From Deroplatys truncata (taxonomy: Eukaryota > Arthropoda > Insecta > Mantodea > Mantidae), in assembly GCA_030765065.1 (NCBI GenBank), contig CM060978.1:216895498-216959497 (forward strand): 64,000 nt of DNA, given 5' to 3'. Positions 35,061 to 46,634 of this stretch are shown here, piece after piece. Each line of letters begins with the position of its first letter. Position 1 is the first letter of the stretch. A model generated the notes under the pieces. That model was not told the DNA's origin. It saw nothing but the letters and a program-made list of their open reading frames with translations, and did not search any database. The position numbers were made by a program, and so were the translations under genes.

Positions 35061-35982
35061 GCCTAGAAATTGCTTTTTTTACTTTGTTTGTTTTGTGTTT
35101 GAGTGGCATCTTTGTATATACTGCTTTGTGATCAGAGAGACCCGTTTCTTGCACTATACATTCTCCATCTTCATACGTTTTGTTGGTTAATATGTGATCA
35201 ATACATGTAGTAGAGAATTTTGTAATCCTAGTTGGATACTTATGTGTGAATTGAAACCCATAACTCTGTACTATACTGGTGTACAAGTTATGGATGTGAT
35301 TGCCATGATACTCGTCATTAGCAATTGTGCTTGAATTTGCGTTGAACAGATCAATATTGCAGTCCATGGCTATGATGACTTTTTGTTTTTTATTATTTTG
35401 TATTTTATTAAACAGACATTCTAATTTGGTAAGGAATATTTTTAGTGTGTGGTAGTAGGGGACCCTGTATATAGAGATTACCAAGGTGTTCAAACAATCG
35501 ATATTCACTGCTGACAATTCAAAACTTTTCTCAGTGCTTAAAGCTTTTAGATCATGCCTGATTTTAGTATATGGTAACAGGTGGTCGCGAACTAGAATAC
35601 AAGATCCACCTCGTGTTGATTCCCTCCTAGTATAGTAGTCTGCTATGGAAAACCCCTTTATTTTATTTAAAGCTACAGTTTCTTCTTGTCCAAGCCAGTG
35701 CTCATTTAAACATATTACTGCTAAGTGTAACTCTAATCCTTCTATAAATAAACTAAATTCATCTATTTTACACAATATGCCTTGAATATTGAGGTGCAAA
35801 AGCCAATCAGCAGCCTGGTCAAATTGATTTTTTACTTCTATTGATGCCGTCGTGTTTTCATTACCCAAAATTGTTTTCGTTTTATTGTCTGAGTCACCAA
35901 CTGTTACTACACTTAGTTTTCCTGCACTTTGTGTCTTGTTACAACATTTACAACTTTGTTCAGAACCTGACCAAACCTCCAT
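35061..35982 (-). CDS. LINE ORF2, endonuclease part
   Basis: An apurinic-like endonuclease domain of the exonuclease/endonuclease/phosphatase fold: LHLNIQGILCKIDEF, VICLNEHWL (catalytic Glu), RGGSCILVRDHL, VISIYRVPY, IIAMDCNID (the usual GDFN position reads MDCN), TTCIDHILTN and ETGLSDHKAV (catalytic Asp-His). It is separated from the RT frame only by the palindromic insertion, which shifts nothing (1,049 + 4 bases is divisible by 3) but brings a stop. The variant GDFN motif may have weakened nuclease activity before the insertion. Confidence 0.85.
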
Positions 35983-36120
35983 GTACCTTTTCTATTAAGG
36001 TGTAACCCATCCCTTCCTAAGCAAGTCTGGTCTATGTATTTATCTACATCTACATATAATGCTTTCAAGGATTCACAAGCCCATCTTATATTTTCATTCA
36101 CACTTTGGATGAAGTCCTGA
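35913..36120 (-). pseudogene. LINE ORF1 C-terminal remnant, SGNH-esterase-like
   Basis: Reads VQDFIQSVNENIRWACESLK, then LGRDGLHLNRKGTWRFGQVL. The DGLHLNRKG block is the C-terminal Asp-x-x-His motif found in SGNH/GDSL-type esterase domains of CR1-group ORF1 proteins. A one-base shift near 36120 and the element end at 36180 leave only this fragment. It overlaps the start of the endonuclease frame by about 70 bases in another frame. Confidence 0.65.
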
Positions 36121-36180
36121 ACTTACATCTCGCCTTTTAATTATACTATTTACAGAAATAACTGCTTTTGGAAACCTTGT

Positions 36181-36402
36181 AAAATGTCTTAAACATATAG
36201 TATTTTAATCAAAACCATTGGAGCAATTTTTGAGAAAATAAAACTTTTTCACATGTGCATGCATCCACACACACCTCTATCTAAAAGTGCAGTTTTTGTA
36301 CACAGGAAAATATGAATTTCCAGTGAATCTTGATATTTAACTTTTAGATGGAATGTAATACTTTCTCTACTACTTCTATGTAAGTATGTAATAGAGTAAA
36401 AA
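36181..36402 (+). repeat. 850-bp dispersed repeat, outer copy part 3 (c6)
   Basis: Resumes AAAATGTCTTAAACATATAG, then ATTTTAATCAAAACCATTGG, and runs to TTTCTCTACTACTTCTATG and AATAGAGTAAAA. Confidence 0.8.
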
Positions 36403-36440
36403 CTGTGTTGACTTTGAAATGACCTTGAAACCCTTCACTA

Positions 36441-36576
36441 AATATATTAGAGAAAGTAATAAGCATAAGTATTTGAAAATGCAAACTAATATCAAATAAT
36501 ATCTCGGAAATGGTAAATGCCACAAAGTTGACAGAAATTGTATGCCTTAACAAGATCTACGTTTTTTTGTCTAGTA
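36441..36576 (+). repeat. 850-bp dispersed repeat, internal fragment (c8)
   Basis: AGAGAAAGTAATAAGCATAA, ATATCTCGGAAATGGTAAAT and AAGATCTACGTTTTTTTGTC, cut at 36577 by the LINE tail. Confidence 0.7.
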
Positions 36577-38430
36577 AGTAATTAATTTATTTATTGTGAT
36601 GCTACAAATACAATTTCTTGATACAATAAAATAATGATATCAACATAAACCAAAGTACAAGATTTACAATTTAATTATACATTTAACCTACTTATCCCTA
36701 CATTGAGTTTCTTTAGCTCCTAGGGCCCAAAAGACTCAAACCCTGTGGTTGCCGAGATCATGGGTCCTACTTATAGCTTAAAATTCATACTTAATATTAA
36801 TTAACTTGCTTCTCCCTCTTGGTTACTAATTTTCCTCAGGCATTGGGCTTTTACTCTACCTAAGTTTCCTACTTCTGTTATTTTTTTGTTTTTTTCAATT
36901 TTATGTTCATAAGTTTTTTCTCATGAATTTGTTTTGGTAGATTTGCCCACTCCTTTTTTCCAATTCTCTGCCCAAGTATCTTAGTTTCCTCACATTCTAA
37001 AATTATGTGCCAATTATCATCTTTCATATTACACAAAGAGCATTTCTCTAGATCACTCCCTATTCTTAGGCCTTTCAATTTCATCATCCCTGTTCTAGTC
37101 CATGCAAAACCTTCTATCACTGCTTTGTCACATATATCAATATAATTTTCCCTGCTCCAGTCCATTTTCATTTCTCTATAAGTTCCTAAGGAGCTTCTCA
37201 AATTAAAACTTGTGAATATTTCTTGTTTTTCAATATTTTCCTATCTCAATCTAATTTCTTTCCAAAAACCATTTTGTAGCAATTCCCTATCTCTCCAAAT
37301 ATCTCTAAAACCATTCTTCAGCATAAATTCCTTTATCTTATTGAGCCAAATATCATTTTAATTAAGTCTTTCTTGTATAATCAAACACTGATGTAGAACA
37401 TTATGCTCATCTAATTTTCTTATTCTAGTCCAATATTTCAAGACTCTTTCCACTATTTTTCCTCTAATTCCAATTCTGCTTGTGCCACCCCATTGGGTGA
37501 AACGTTTGGCAATCCCAAAATTTGTTTGCAGAAGTTTCTATGTATCATATGTATATTTACCAATCCTTCCTCCAATCCCCAAATTTACACTCCAAAGAGA
37601 ACCCTTGCCTCAACAATTGCCACAAACTTTCCATAACCATTTTATTTTCATCCCTGGTATTTTTTCCATATATGTTCTTATAACTTTTAATGCAAGTTTT
37701 CCTTTAGCTAGCACTTCTGATCACTCCAGGTATCCTTACTATTTAATCTTTCCTCTAAATAATCAAACTTATTAACTACCTCAACTCTCTTCCTTGCCAG
37801 TGCCATTCCTCGTCACTCTTTAATTTGTTTCCTTTTTTAAATACCATAACTTTTATTCTTATACTCCATTTCTTGCATAATCTATCAATTGCATAACTAT
37901 TCCTACATTGGATATAGACCCTACCACTAAATCATCTGGGAATAACAAACCTGGTATTTAATTGTTATTAATTATTGGCACATACCTATTCTCCACGTTA
38001 GTTGCCTCAATAATCTCATCTATAAAATTAAATAATACAGGAGTTAACCTACAGCCTTGTCTTAGACCCATATTATTTTGGATGCTTTTAGATACTTTAG
38101 TAATTGGTTATTTTAATACAGAAATCATTGTTAGTGTATATTCTTTGTAAAACTCTAATAAAACTAATGCTCATACTTTTCTTACTCAGTTTGAACCATA
38201 GTGCTTCCCAAATAATTGTATCAAAAGCCTTTTCAAAATCCACAAATAACATATACAATCTCCCTCTCTTTTCTGCTAAGCACTTATTTACCAGTGTGGT
38301 TATTACAAAAATGCTATCTGTTCTTTTGTTTTGTCTAAAGCCTAGGCTTTAGACAAAACAAAGCTTAGAATTCAGAAAATTGTATTTCTTTTTCTTCTCC
38401 TATCCTCTGCCTGCTTCTTCCAAATATGTA
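36577..38430 (-). pseudogene. LINE relic of the L1/RTE-like (RQGC) type
   Basis: The - strand has FVDFEKAFDTIIWEALWFKL (RT palm), GLRQGCRLTPVLFNFIDEI (RQGC motif) and FPDDLVVGSISN (from FADD). Nearer the 3' end is an open frame (37201-36878) with AWTRTGMMKLKGLRIGS and CSLCNMKDDNWHIILEC, a C-terminal Cys/His finger. The 3' end is marked by the GTAA-type repeat at 36577. Stops are frequent between the motifs. A perfect 38-bp palindrome lies near its 5' edge (38325-38362). The endonuclease is absent. Confidence 0.75.
38325..38362. repeat. Perfect 38-bp palindrome
   Basis: TTTGTTTTGTCTAAAGCCT followed directly by its reverse complement, with no spacer. Confidence 0.95.
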
Positions 38431-38439
38431 ATCCTCTGA

Positions 38440-39538
38440 CTGTATTCTACCAATTCTCTGTTGACTTCTTCAAATTTTCCACTTTGGTGTTGAGGCAAAC
38501 TCTCATAGAATTTTGTAGCCCAGCGTCTAATTTCATCTCCCACGTAAGGAAGACATGAGGCTTTGTGCAGTGATCTCATGGGGAAGGAGCGGCCAACAGA
38601 ATAGATGGATCGAAGTCCCTTATTCTATATCAATTGTAGCCATGGTCGCCAGCTGTCTGCAGCTATGCCCCAGATCTCACAGGCATAAAGCATGAGGGGG
38701 ATAACCAGGGCCCAAAAAAGATGTAACTTTAGACAAACAGGCATCCCATCCCGAACTTTAGCATGGGATACAAGGAAGCAATAGCCCCTTGCACCCAAGC
38801 GAGTAGGTCTCAGATGTGTTCTTGAAAAGTTAGACCTTTATGCAGCTTCACTGCCAAGTAGGTGATTGAATTCCTCAATTCAATCTTTCGGCCTCTATAC
38901 CTGAATGTGGAGCACTCTGCAGGGGTGTGGTGCTTTGTTAGCAGAATGGCATGGCTCTTGTCCACATTAACAGACATGTGTCAACATCAGCACCACTCTT
39001 GTACGAGGCGTAGGTGTCTTTGTACTGAGTTGAAGGCTCTGAGAATGTGTTTATTGGTGCAAGACAGCAGCATTCTGGGTCATTTTGACTTGCTGCTGGG
39101 TTGGAAAGTCTGCCATGAAGACGCTGAATAGCATGGGGGATAGCACAGAGTCTTTGGGGATTACACCTCTTACTGGCCTAAGTGTAGATATTCTCCCTTA
39201 AAGGTGCAGTGTCTGAGAAAGCCGTGTATGATGTTATTTAGCTGAGTGGGTAGTGATAGCTGGATAAATTTTGGTACGAGACTCGCATGCCAGGTCATTG
39301 AGAAGACCTTCTTGACATCCAGAGACACTGCGGCAGTGTAGGTACCATCCTGGAAACCCAGGACGGTCATCTTCACCATGCACAGCAGCTGCTGAACTGT
39401 CGACTGCCCAGGATGAAAGCCAAATTGGTGGTCTGGGATAGATTGAATGTCTCCCAGGAGTGGGGACAAGCAGTTGAGGATCATCCTCTTGTTTTGTTGT
39501 TGTTTTTTTTTGAGTGGAGGAGAAAATGATTTAATCAC
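38440..39538 (-). pseudogene. Jockey-type reverse transcriptase relic
   Basis: The frame 39538-39170 contains LLGDIQSIPDHQFGFHPGQS, TVQQLL, TAAVSLDVKKVFSMTWHASL (LDVEKAFDxVWH in active Jockey elements; the catalytic Asp context is altered to KKVFSM) and TQLNNIIHGFLRHCTF. Downstream pieces include VLSPMLFS (from GSVLSPxLF), and the C-terminal IPLMLYACEIWGIAADSWRP and RSLHKASCLPYVGDEIRR. The YADD block is lost or shifted. Inactive. Confidence 0.8.
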
Positions 39539-39879
39539 TTACCCCAGTCCCGATGGGAGTCGGGACTGAGAGTGTGGGACTCACCAATATTCGGCATACC
39601 CACTAAAAACTCCTCCACCGGAGGGAAGTCATGAGTGGGGATGAGGCAGTACTGCAGTATGCACCTGCGTATTCATGGTGATAGTGTATTGGCCGGCCAC
39701 AAGGGCCTAAGCCGGGTGAAGAAAGGTGCCAGGATCCAAGAATGACCAAGGTCCTAATTATGCCCTTGGGAATACGGGAGTGAAGTGTGAAGGAAAATTG
39801 TAAGTGAAGGAATGTGGTGGTGAAAGGCAAGCTGGACTAGACCAAGCTCACTGCCATGACAAATTCTGAGTGGTGAAGT

Positions 39880-41014
39880 CTAGTGGTAGTGCCTTGGGTG
39901 CCGAGCGCTGCCTCGGGAAGCTGCGTCCAGCCTCTCTGGTTGATCAGTAGTCTGTTGGTTATGCAGTTTCTTCATGAAGAGCGAAAGATCGTCCTTGAAG
40001 ACATTTGTTAGTGATGTGAAGTAATTGGTGAACACCGTAGTGGTTGGTATAGCATGTAGGCGTAATCGATCGGTTAGTTGGTTCAAATGTAGTTCTTGGA
40101 GTGTATCGTGGTCCTCCTTAAGTTCGGCTAGTATCTCCTCCAAGGAGACCAGCTTGGTGGTGATGTTGAGTAGCTCCGCCTGCACATCCTCCAGCTTTTG
40201 CAAGATTTCAGGCGAAGGTTGTGTTGAAATGTTGGCTGCGACGGTTTCATGTGTGTCTCCAACTGCAGAAGGCCCATTCTCCATGACACGGTCATGCGGC
40301 AATGACAACTGCTGCTGCCGTGCAGGTACCTTGGCCTTCTGCTGCGACAGTGTTGAGCGGCTGTGTGGATGTAGCGGACAACAAGCTTGTCCGGTGAAGT
40401 GGTCATGTCTCCAGCAGGTTGCGCAGAAGTAGCAGCAACGCATTAAATCATGCTGTTAGCAGACAGACGACAAATTAGGTACCCCACAGTAGTGGCACCG
40501 TAGTGGAGCAGTACATCCTACTTCCGTGTGCCCATAAAGGCAGCAGCATCGGCAGGACGGTGTCCAGGTTGAGCAGCTTGGCTCGATCTTCAGGTATTTG
40601 CCCAAGAAGTGCAGTCCATTGGAGAGGGCAGCGTTGTAGTGAGCCTTGTCCAGAAAGAAAAGGCGCATGAGCGGTGTTGGGCCCTTCCATGATTGGATCC
40701 TTGTAACCTTCAGAACTGATGGCCAAAGTTGTTATACGGAGCTTAGGATGGTCTGCATCGGTAGATTTTGGTGTACACCCACAACCACAGTGCTGGGTTT
40801 CGTCTTACCCCGGCGAGGGTGCATCGAGTGGTGCTCTGTCGTCAGGGACTTCAGAGTGGTGCGAGGAGTCTAGTCCCCGCAGTGAAGCGTTCACCGATGC
40901 TGGTGAGCGAGGCGCTGGTGTCGAGCTGGCAGTGAGATCGGTGGTAGCCGGGTCTGTTTCGTCGGCGGAAGTCTCTGCTGCTACTGCAGCTGTATGATGC
41001 TTTTGTGTACCCAT
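39880..41014 (-). pseudogene. Jockey-type ORF1 (gag-like) relic with zinc knuckles
   Basis: The N-terminus MGTQKHHTAAVAAETSADET is a Ser/Thr/Ala-rich low-complexity region. After shifts come LFFLDKAHYNAALSNGLHFL (a gag core typical of insect LINEs), and the zinc-knuckle run CLYGHTEVGC, CHYCGVPN and CYFCATCWRHDHFTGQAC. A Gln/Ser-rich C-terminal domain with a predicted coiled coil (LQKLEDVQAELLNITTKLVS, EEILAELKEDHDTLQELHLN) ends at 39880. At least two shifts break it. Its role would be to package the LINE RNA. Confidence 0.75.
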
Positions 41015-41100
41015 GGTTAGAGAAGCTCCTGTCTACTCAAAGGTTCGAGGCGAAGTGTGTGCATCCTCTTGGCTGTTCCCTCTCCCTTTCATACCAGAAC

Positions 41101-42330
41101 TTGTGGCTCACTGGTCCAATGTAATTAGCATGGTGGCACCATCTATGTTTTATTGAATAAACTATTTACAGTAGTATCTCTATGTGATAATCTTAGTAAC
41201 TAAGTATATTCTGGCCTATTGGGCCTTGACCAAAAGGGTTGTTTTATCTGTTGTGGAGGTTCCCAACAGCTTTCAAGATAAGCACCTGAAAAATTTTAAA
41301 AATTAAATAGCCTGCATAAGCTGAAATGCATAGAGAATATCATAGTATGACAAATTAGCTTGAGACCGATGTTAAGGGGTTGAATATATTTAAAGAAAGA
41401 GATTGTTTATAAATTAAGAAAGAAAGGGAACATATTTCAAGATGCAGTCATTGTTAGAAAATAGTTGAAGATTTTTGAATACTTGTTACTTTATGTTAAA
41501 ATAATAACTCCTAAAAACTTGTAAAAACTTGTTTGTTTCTTTAAAGCAATACTTTTATAGTATTAGGATCACTAAAAAGTCCGGAATATTAGGAGGTAAA
41601 AATATGAAGTATTTTAGCAGGTTCCATGGCAACCATAATGTAACTCCTCATTGTGAAAAATTTTGTATTGGTTCATTACTATCTAAAGGGGTCGGCCAAA
41701 AATACTTATTGACTTGGTTACTATGACATCAGAAAAACTATATAAGGATGTTCAAAAGAGAGGAGATACACTGACAGCAACACCTTGCTTCATTGTGCAC
41801 CTTCACATAAGTTGCGAATTTGATTGCGGATAGAAATTATTAATATTTATATTCCGGACACACATCAATAGTGTTAATATTCCAGAAACATTGTAAAACA
41901 GTGAGAAAACTATCATCAATTCAGTTATTTGTGAGAGTTATCGATATTTTCAGAATAAATTAAGAAATTCTGAGAACATTAAATTTTATTAAGATTTCCT
42001 TCCTTTACTGTGACCCGAGATTAGCAAATAGAGTTCTCATAGCTCAGGTATTACAGAAACAACAACACAGCACAATCAACGTAAAAATAACAGGAATTCA
42101 GCGAGAGAGATATATTGCAGAGATAAGTGGATGCATCGAGATCTTTGAGTCTGGTGAGTACTGTAGTTTTGAAGTGTACCACCAAAAACAGTCGCTGGGT
42201 AGTAAACCTACACAAAACCACTTCATATGTGGAGCAGCCAAAAACAATACCACTTCAAGCGTTTTTCTTTAGCAATCTCGCTGTGGAATTCTCAGCCTCC
42301 ATTACTACTTAATTTCTCTCCTATATAATC
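41101..42330. other. Intergenic, nothing recognised
   Basis: AT-rich, only short frames without family resemblance. A GC-richer piece at 41200-41290 may be transposon-derived. Confidence 0.35.
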
Positions 42331-42600
42331 AAATTATTTTTTTCTTCTTATTTTTAACCCACTACCTTTTTTTAAACTCATTATTTGAGATTTCTTATTT
42401 TTATGCTCCACTCTATCTAGAATTTGCTAGTTATATTAATTACCTTCTGTAACCCCATAGCTATCACTACAACTACAATTAAATCGTCAGTATAAAATTG
42501 ACACTGGACTATGCAAGTTACTTTTCGCATCTCTTTCCAAAATGTCATCAATCAATAAATGAAATAAAATGAGACTCGGTCTACATCCTAAGACAAAAAA
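42331..42600 (-). pseudogene. LINE RT fragment (RQGC type), 3' piece
   Basis: The - strand reads GCRPSLILFHLLIDDILERD and ILYTDDLIVVVVIAMGLQKV, i.e. the RQGCPLSP...FID and YADDL blocks. The preceding RT blocks lie at 45440-45870, so one LINE was split. Confidence 0.65.
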
Positions 42601-42729
42601 GGAGCAGATTCATGAAGTGTATATTTGTCTACGTCCAAATCGTTTCTGTGGCTGGTTCACAATGATGTCTCGGGAAGCATGCTCTTAGCTTGGTTTTATT
42701 GTCACCTTTCATATTGAATATGCACTGAT

Positions 42730-42795
42730 AGCTGAGCAGTTATAAGTAGGTACATAGTAATGAGCCTACCGAGGTTTGTATCCCGAGCATAATTT
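42730..42795 (+). repeat. tRNA-like SINE head
   Basis: A-box-like TAGCTGAGCAGTTATAAG followed about 30 bases later by B-box-like GAGGTTTGTATCCCGAG. Confidence 0.4.
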
Positions 42796-42888
42796 TAATT
42801 TTTTTCCAGAAAAATGCAATGTTTATTATGCATAGTATAATTTCCAATTGCTAAGGCTTATTTGATTTCAAGGCATTTATGCTCCAGC

Positions 42889-44197
42889 ATAAAAATTGAA
42901 ACACTCTCCTTTTCATTTTCAAACTAAATAAATATTATAGTCCCAAAATGGAAAAGCAAATAAAAATAGAAATTCACTTAAAATCAGGTATGTAAACCTT
43001 CTGCTTCAACTACCGCCCTCATTCTATGGGACATGGATGATTAAATGTCTGGTTAAATTTTCACAAGAGGATACTTCCTCCGAAGCATCTTGTATTTCAT
43101 CACACGAAACTTGTTTTGTCTTGCAGGCCGATTTAACTCCAAAACTATCTTGACCTCTACCCACACATTTTCAACAGGATTCAAATTTGGTGAGGAAGGA
43201 GACCAATCATCCTGTGATATCTTACCTTTGCAAACACTAGTTTGAAACCTTCTGACTTGTATGGACAGGGCTGTGGACTTGTGTGAACCTGCTGGAATTC
43301 AGTCATTCCATTGGATGTCTAGTTGATACAGAAGGAACCATGATGTTTTCGAGGATGTCTTTATACTGCTGGCTATATCTTATGTGCCATCAAGCTGCCA
43401 CAACACACTTAAGACCATCTCATGACATTCAACTCCAACACAGATACATGACCTTGGGATCCATTTGTGCCACGTATTTTGTGTCTTAACGTTTTCCTCT
43501 GAGGCAGTAGACAATTGCTTCCCCTCAATTTGTAGCTAAAAATGTCACCTCGTCTGCGAGTATAACCCTATTCCAGTTCTGGATAACATTTCTCTTCTGC
43601 AGATGCGATGCAACATAATCCGTGATCATCTGTAAGGCGCTGCTTCTTAATTGCTGATTGAGCAAAGAGCCTGCTGTAGTCAAACGACGCATGAAGACTG
43701 TGCAGTTCAACCGAGGGAAATTGTAATTACTTCTAATTGTAGACACATGCTGGAAGGGATAGCTGTCTGCCCCTTTTTTAAGTGCAGTGTTCTGCTGAGG
43801 AGTGGAAAAACATTTTCAACCCGAACCAGGGTCGACAACAAATAATCCATTCCCTGGATAATAGCACCCACCTCGTAGCTGTAGATACAGGCACTTCAAG
43901 TGTTCTTGCAGCCTGCGACACAGAGTATCTAGCAACATTCACTAATGTAACTTTGTCTTTATATGTGCACTCACCCATACGATAGTCAGTATGATTGCTA
44001 ACATATGCAGCACTTCAAGGCTATGAAGTGAGCATGCATGAGCATGCATGAGCATGCCAGCGCCATTCATAACTAAAGAATGAGACAGAGAGTTTGTATA
44101 TCCAATATTAAATCAATTTAGTTTTTCACTTTAGAATTCTTACTAATATGGCACTTATTTTGAAAATGAAGAGATAATTTGTTTGTGTTTTTATGCA
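42889..44197 (-). mobile_element. Tc1-like element with decayed terminal repeats
   Basis: The ends share GCATAAAAA and, about 25 bases in, TTCATTTTCAAA in inverted orientation. The transposase relic is on the - strand between them. Confidence 0.6.
43050..43985 (-). pseudogene. Tc1-like transposase relic
   Basis: The - strand opens MGECTYKDKVTLVNVARYSV and SQAARTLEVPVSTATRWVLL, a clear helix-turn-helix. After shifts come HVSTIRSNYNFPRLNCTVFM, a frame with NVIQNWNRVILADEVTFLAT (first catalytic Asp; usual form VIFSDEV), and, near 43200, DDWSPSSPNLNPVENVWVEV (SPDLNPIE-type catalytic Glu, with Asn in place of the Asp). The second Asp region is in poor frames around 43350-43500. Inactive. Confidence 0.75.
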
Positions 44198-44238
44198 AAA
44201 ATGTCTTAAAATAAATAGATACCATATGCATGGAAAAA

Positions 44239-45127
44239 ATCTGATGTGTTACACTGACATGACTTTCTCTACTCTTGTACACACTATTTTTACAAACGCT
44301 TATTCTCCATCTACTTCATGTTAATGGAGATAAACATTTGCAGAGTCTATCTTATTGCTAATTTTCTTGTAGATGTAAGGGGAATATATATTTACAAGGG
44401 CAATATAGAAATACAGTAGCTTTTAAGCACATACATATCTCTTAATAGCTGGTTGCTAGGTGCAGCACCATTCCCTTTCCCACAGATTAATACTCTTTGC
44501 ATATCCAAGACAAAAAAATGAATAACAAATTCCCATTTGAGATAATAAGTATTTAAAAATTTAACAAGCAATATCTCGAAAATGGTTCACTCAACAAAAA
44601 AAAATATATATGACATAAATTGTGTATTTTAATGCGATCTACATTTTTTGTGTAGTAAAATTTTGTCTATCTCTTATGGTTTACCAGTTATGCAAAAGTT
44701 GTTCACAATGAAGAATACTTTTGGAGACATTCCCAGAAAATTCAAGATATACATTTTATTTGTCATGAAAATATCTTAAACATATGATATTTTAATCAGA
44801 ATCTTTAGAGCCATTTTTGAGAAAATTAAAATTTTCGAAAAATGTTCCATGTAAAGGGTAATCTGGGGTGGGGGGATTTTCTTGAAAACCTTCGTGTCAC
44901 ATCTCTGGAAGATACTGAACCTAAATACCAAGTTTGGTGTTTATCCGACTGTTCGTTTCTGAGTTATGCTCTTCACAGACAGACACACACACGGACATGT
45001 TTCCAAAAATACTTTTTTTGGATTCAGGGGGTCTCAAAACATGTATTTCCGGTGAAATCTCGGTATCGAATTTTTGGGTGGAATACAATACTTCCCCTAC
45101 TTACTATACGTAGTAGAGAAAGTAAAA
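44239..45127 (+). repeat. 850-bp dispersed repeat, complete copy (c9)
   Basis: The best-preserved long copy: ATCTGATGTGTTACACTGAC and CATGACTTTCTCTACTCTTG at the left, CTTACTATACGTAGTAGAGA at the right. Use this copy as the family reference. The frame at 44842 is an artefact of it. Confidence 0.9.
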
Positions 45128-45184
45128 ATATGCCATTGCCATATATTTAAAAAATTAAAACTTAAATAATAATAATAAAAAAAA

Positions 45185-45265
45185 AACATACACCAAGGAT
45201 TCAAACCTGTTGTTGCAATTACAACATACATACATTTCACCGCTCTGCTACCATGCACACAACCA
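45185..45265 (-). repeat. tRNA-like SINE head
   Basis: The - strand has TGGTAGCAGAGCGGTGAAAT (A-box-like) and CAGGTTTGAATCCTTGG (B-box-like) at tRNA-like spacing. Confidence 0.55.
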
Positions 45266-45439
45266 AATTGAAAGGCATTTTCCTAGCTATTGCAAAGCTT
45301 TGAAATGAACGCAGGATAGTATTAAATTGTGTATTGTGAACGCAGCATCAGCGAATGCTTTCATTTTCTGAATTGAACTCTCTCTGGTTGTTGCTCATGT
45401 ACATCCCTGCCTTAACCCTAGCTTTTGATTAACTACATT

Positions 45440-45870
45440 TATAAGTATAATTCCATTATATCACACCTTGTACAGAACTTGTATTTTCTTGATTACTATT
45501 ACCAACTCAATACTCAGTCCCTTTCTTCCTAACTTCCATTCAAGTGCATTGTTACTGATAGAACCAAATACTTTTTCAAAGTTAGCAAATACATACCTTT
45601 CCTCATTTGCAACTTCAGTATTTGCTTACCTTACCTGGATTAAGTTATCTAGTGGTATTATCTAGTTTCTGAATCCTGCTTGAAACTATAATTTTGCTTT
45701 CCTTTGAGGTCCATTTCTGTAATCTTGTTACAATTACCCTGTACATATTTGTCCTAAAATAGACAAGAAGACTAATTCCTATTCAAATTACCTGACTTAT
45801 TTATATCTCACTTGTCTTTGTATAGCGGATCCACTTTGCTTATCTATCAGTTTTCTCTCTTTTTCTTTAT
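45440..45870 (-). pseudogene. LINE RT fragment (RQGC type), 5' piece
   Basis: The - strand gives a degraded FQAGFRN-type block (from FGFRxGRSTTD), FANFEKVFGSISNNALEWKL and GLSIELVIVIKKIQVLYK, the RT blocks that precede RQGC. They are continued at 42600-42331 beyond the inserted Tc1, dispersed repeat and SINE. Confidence 0.65.
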
Positions 45871-46634
45871 TTATTTTAGTTATTATAAAAACATGATTTT
45901 AAAAAGAACATACCAAGCACAAAGCTAGAAATCAAATTTAAAATGTTTTCTGGACAGGGAGTAAGAATCAATATAAAACAGCAGAGAATTCATAGCATGG
46001 TGACAAGTGTATTATGAACATCATTGTTTCTCTACAGCCTGAAATTATCCAACAAAAGAGAACTAACTTCTGCACTGGTAGCATCAATTTAGAGTCCACT
46101 GGAAAAATTTAAATGATCTTTTAGGGATTTGAGACATGCATTCATTTTCACTGCTTTCATGACCGTTTATATTTTATTTTATTGTAACTTTGTTTGCTTC
46201 TTTTATTTATACATTCCAATTACAACTGGTACACTTTATACATACAATTTCTTCCCTTTCAAATGGTAATACAATAAAATGCTTAATTGTTTTGTTTATA
46301 GAAAACTTTCAACCATAAGCTATGTAATGAAAATGAATGGAGTGCAGTAAGTGCATCTTAACTGATAAATTATTGGAATAGATACACAAAAAACAAAGTT
46401 TACCTTTTTAGGCATCTGTCTTATATAAGCATGACTTATTTCAATTCCTCTGCTTATGGTTTTAATCTCAATATTCTGTGAGAGACTTTAAAATCACAGC
46501 ACTAAGTTTGCTTCATCACCATTTCCCAGAAATAATATATAATCTAGAATACAAGGAGTTTATAATTTTTATAAACATTTCTAACAGTCCATGTTCAGTC
46601 TTAAGGCAAGCATCCAGACAGATCAGGTTGTGGT
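45871..46634. other. Downstream region of the ES1 homolog
   Basis: No coding frame. It may contain the 3' UTR of the - strand gene that ends at 46635; an AATAAA overlaps the stop codon region (46640-46635 on the - strand), and others lie further on. Confidence 0.35.

Larger units (their letters stand above)
31738..36180 (-). mobile_element. CR1/L2-group LINE, nearly intact, carrying a palindromic insertion
   Basis: Reading on the - strand: an ORF1 C-terminal remnant (36120-35913), an endonuclease frame (35982 to about 35061), the insertion (35056-34008), the RT frame (34003-31993), a 3' UTR, and a tail of ATAAG/CTTAT repeats at 31738-31756. The dispersed repeat it entered continues on both sides (31737 and 36181), so both ends of the element are fixed; the 5' end is truncated within ORF1. 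Confidence 0.85.
38431..41100 (-). mobile_element. Jockey-type LINE, endonuclease missing
   Basis: On the - strand the order is 5' end near 41100, gag-like ORF1 (41014 to about 39880), an unassigned 340-bp stretch, then RT (39538 to about 38440). A full element would have an endonuclease between ORF1 and RT, so some 700 bp or more are deleted. Confidence 0.75.
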
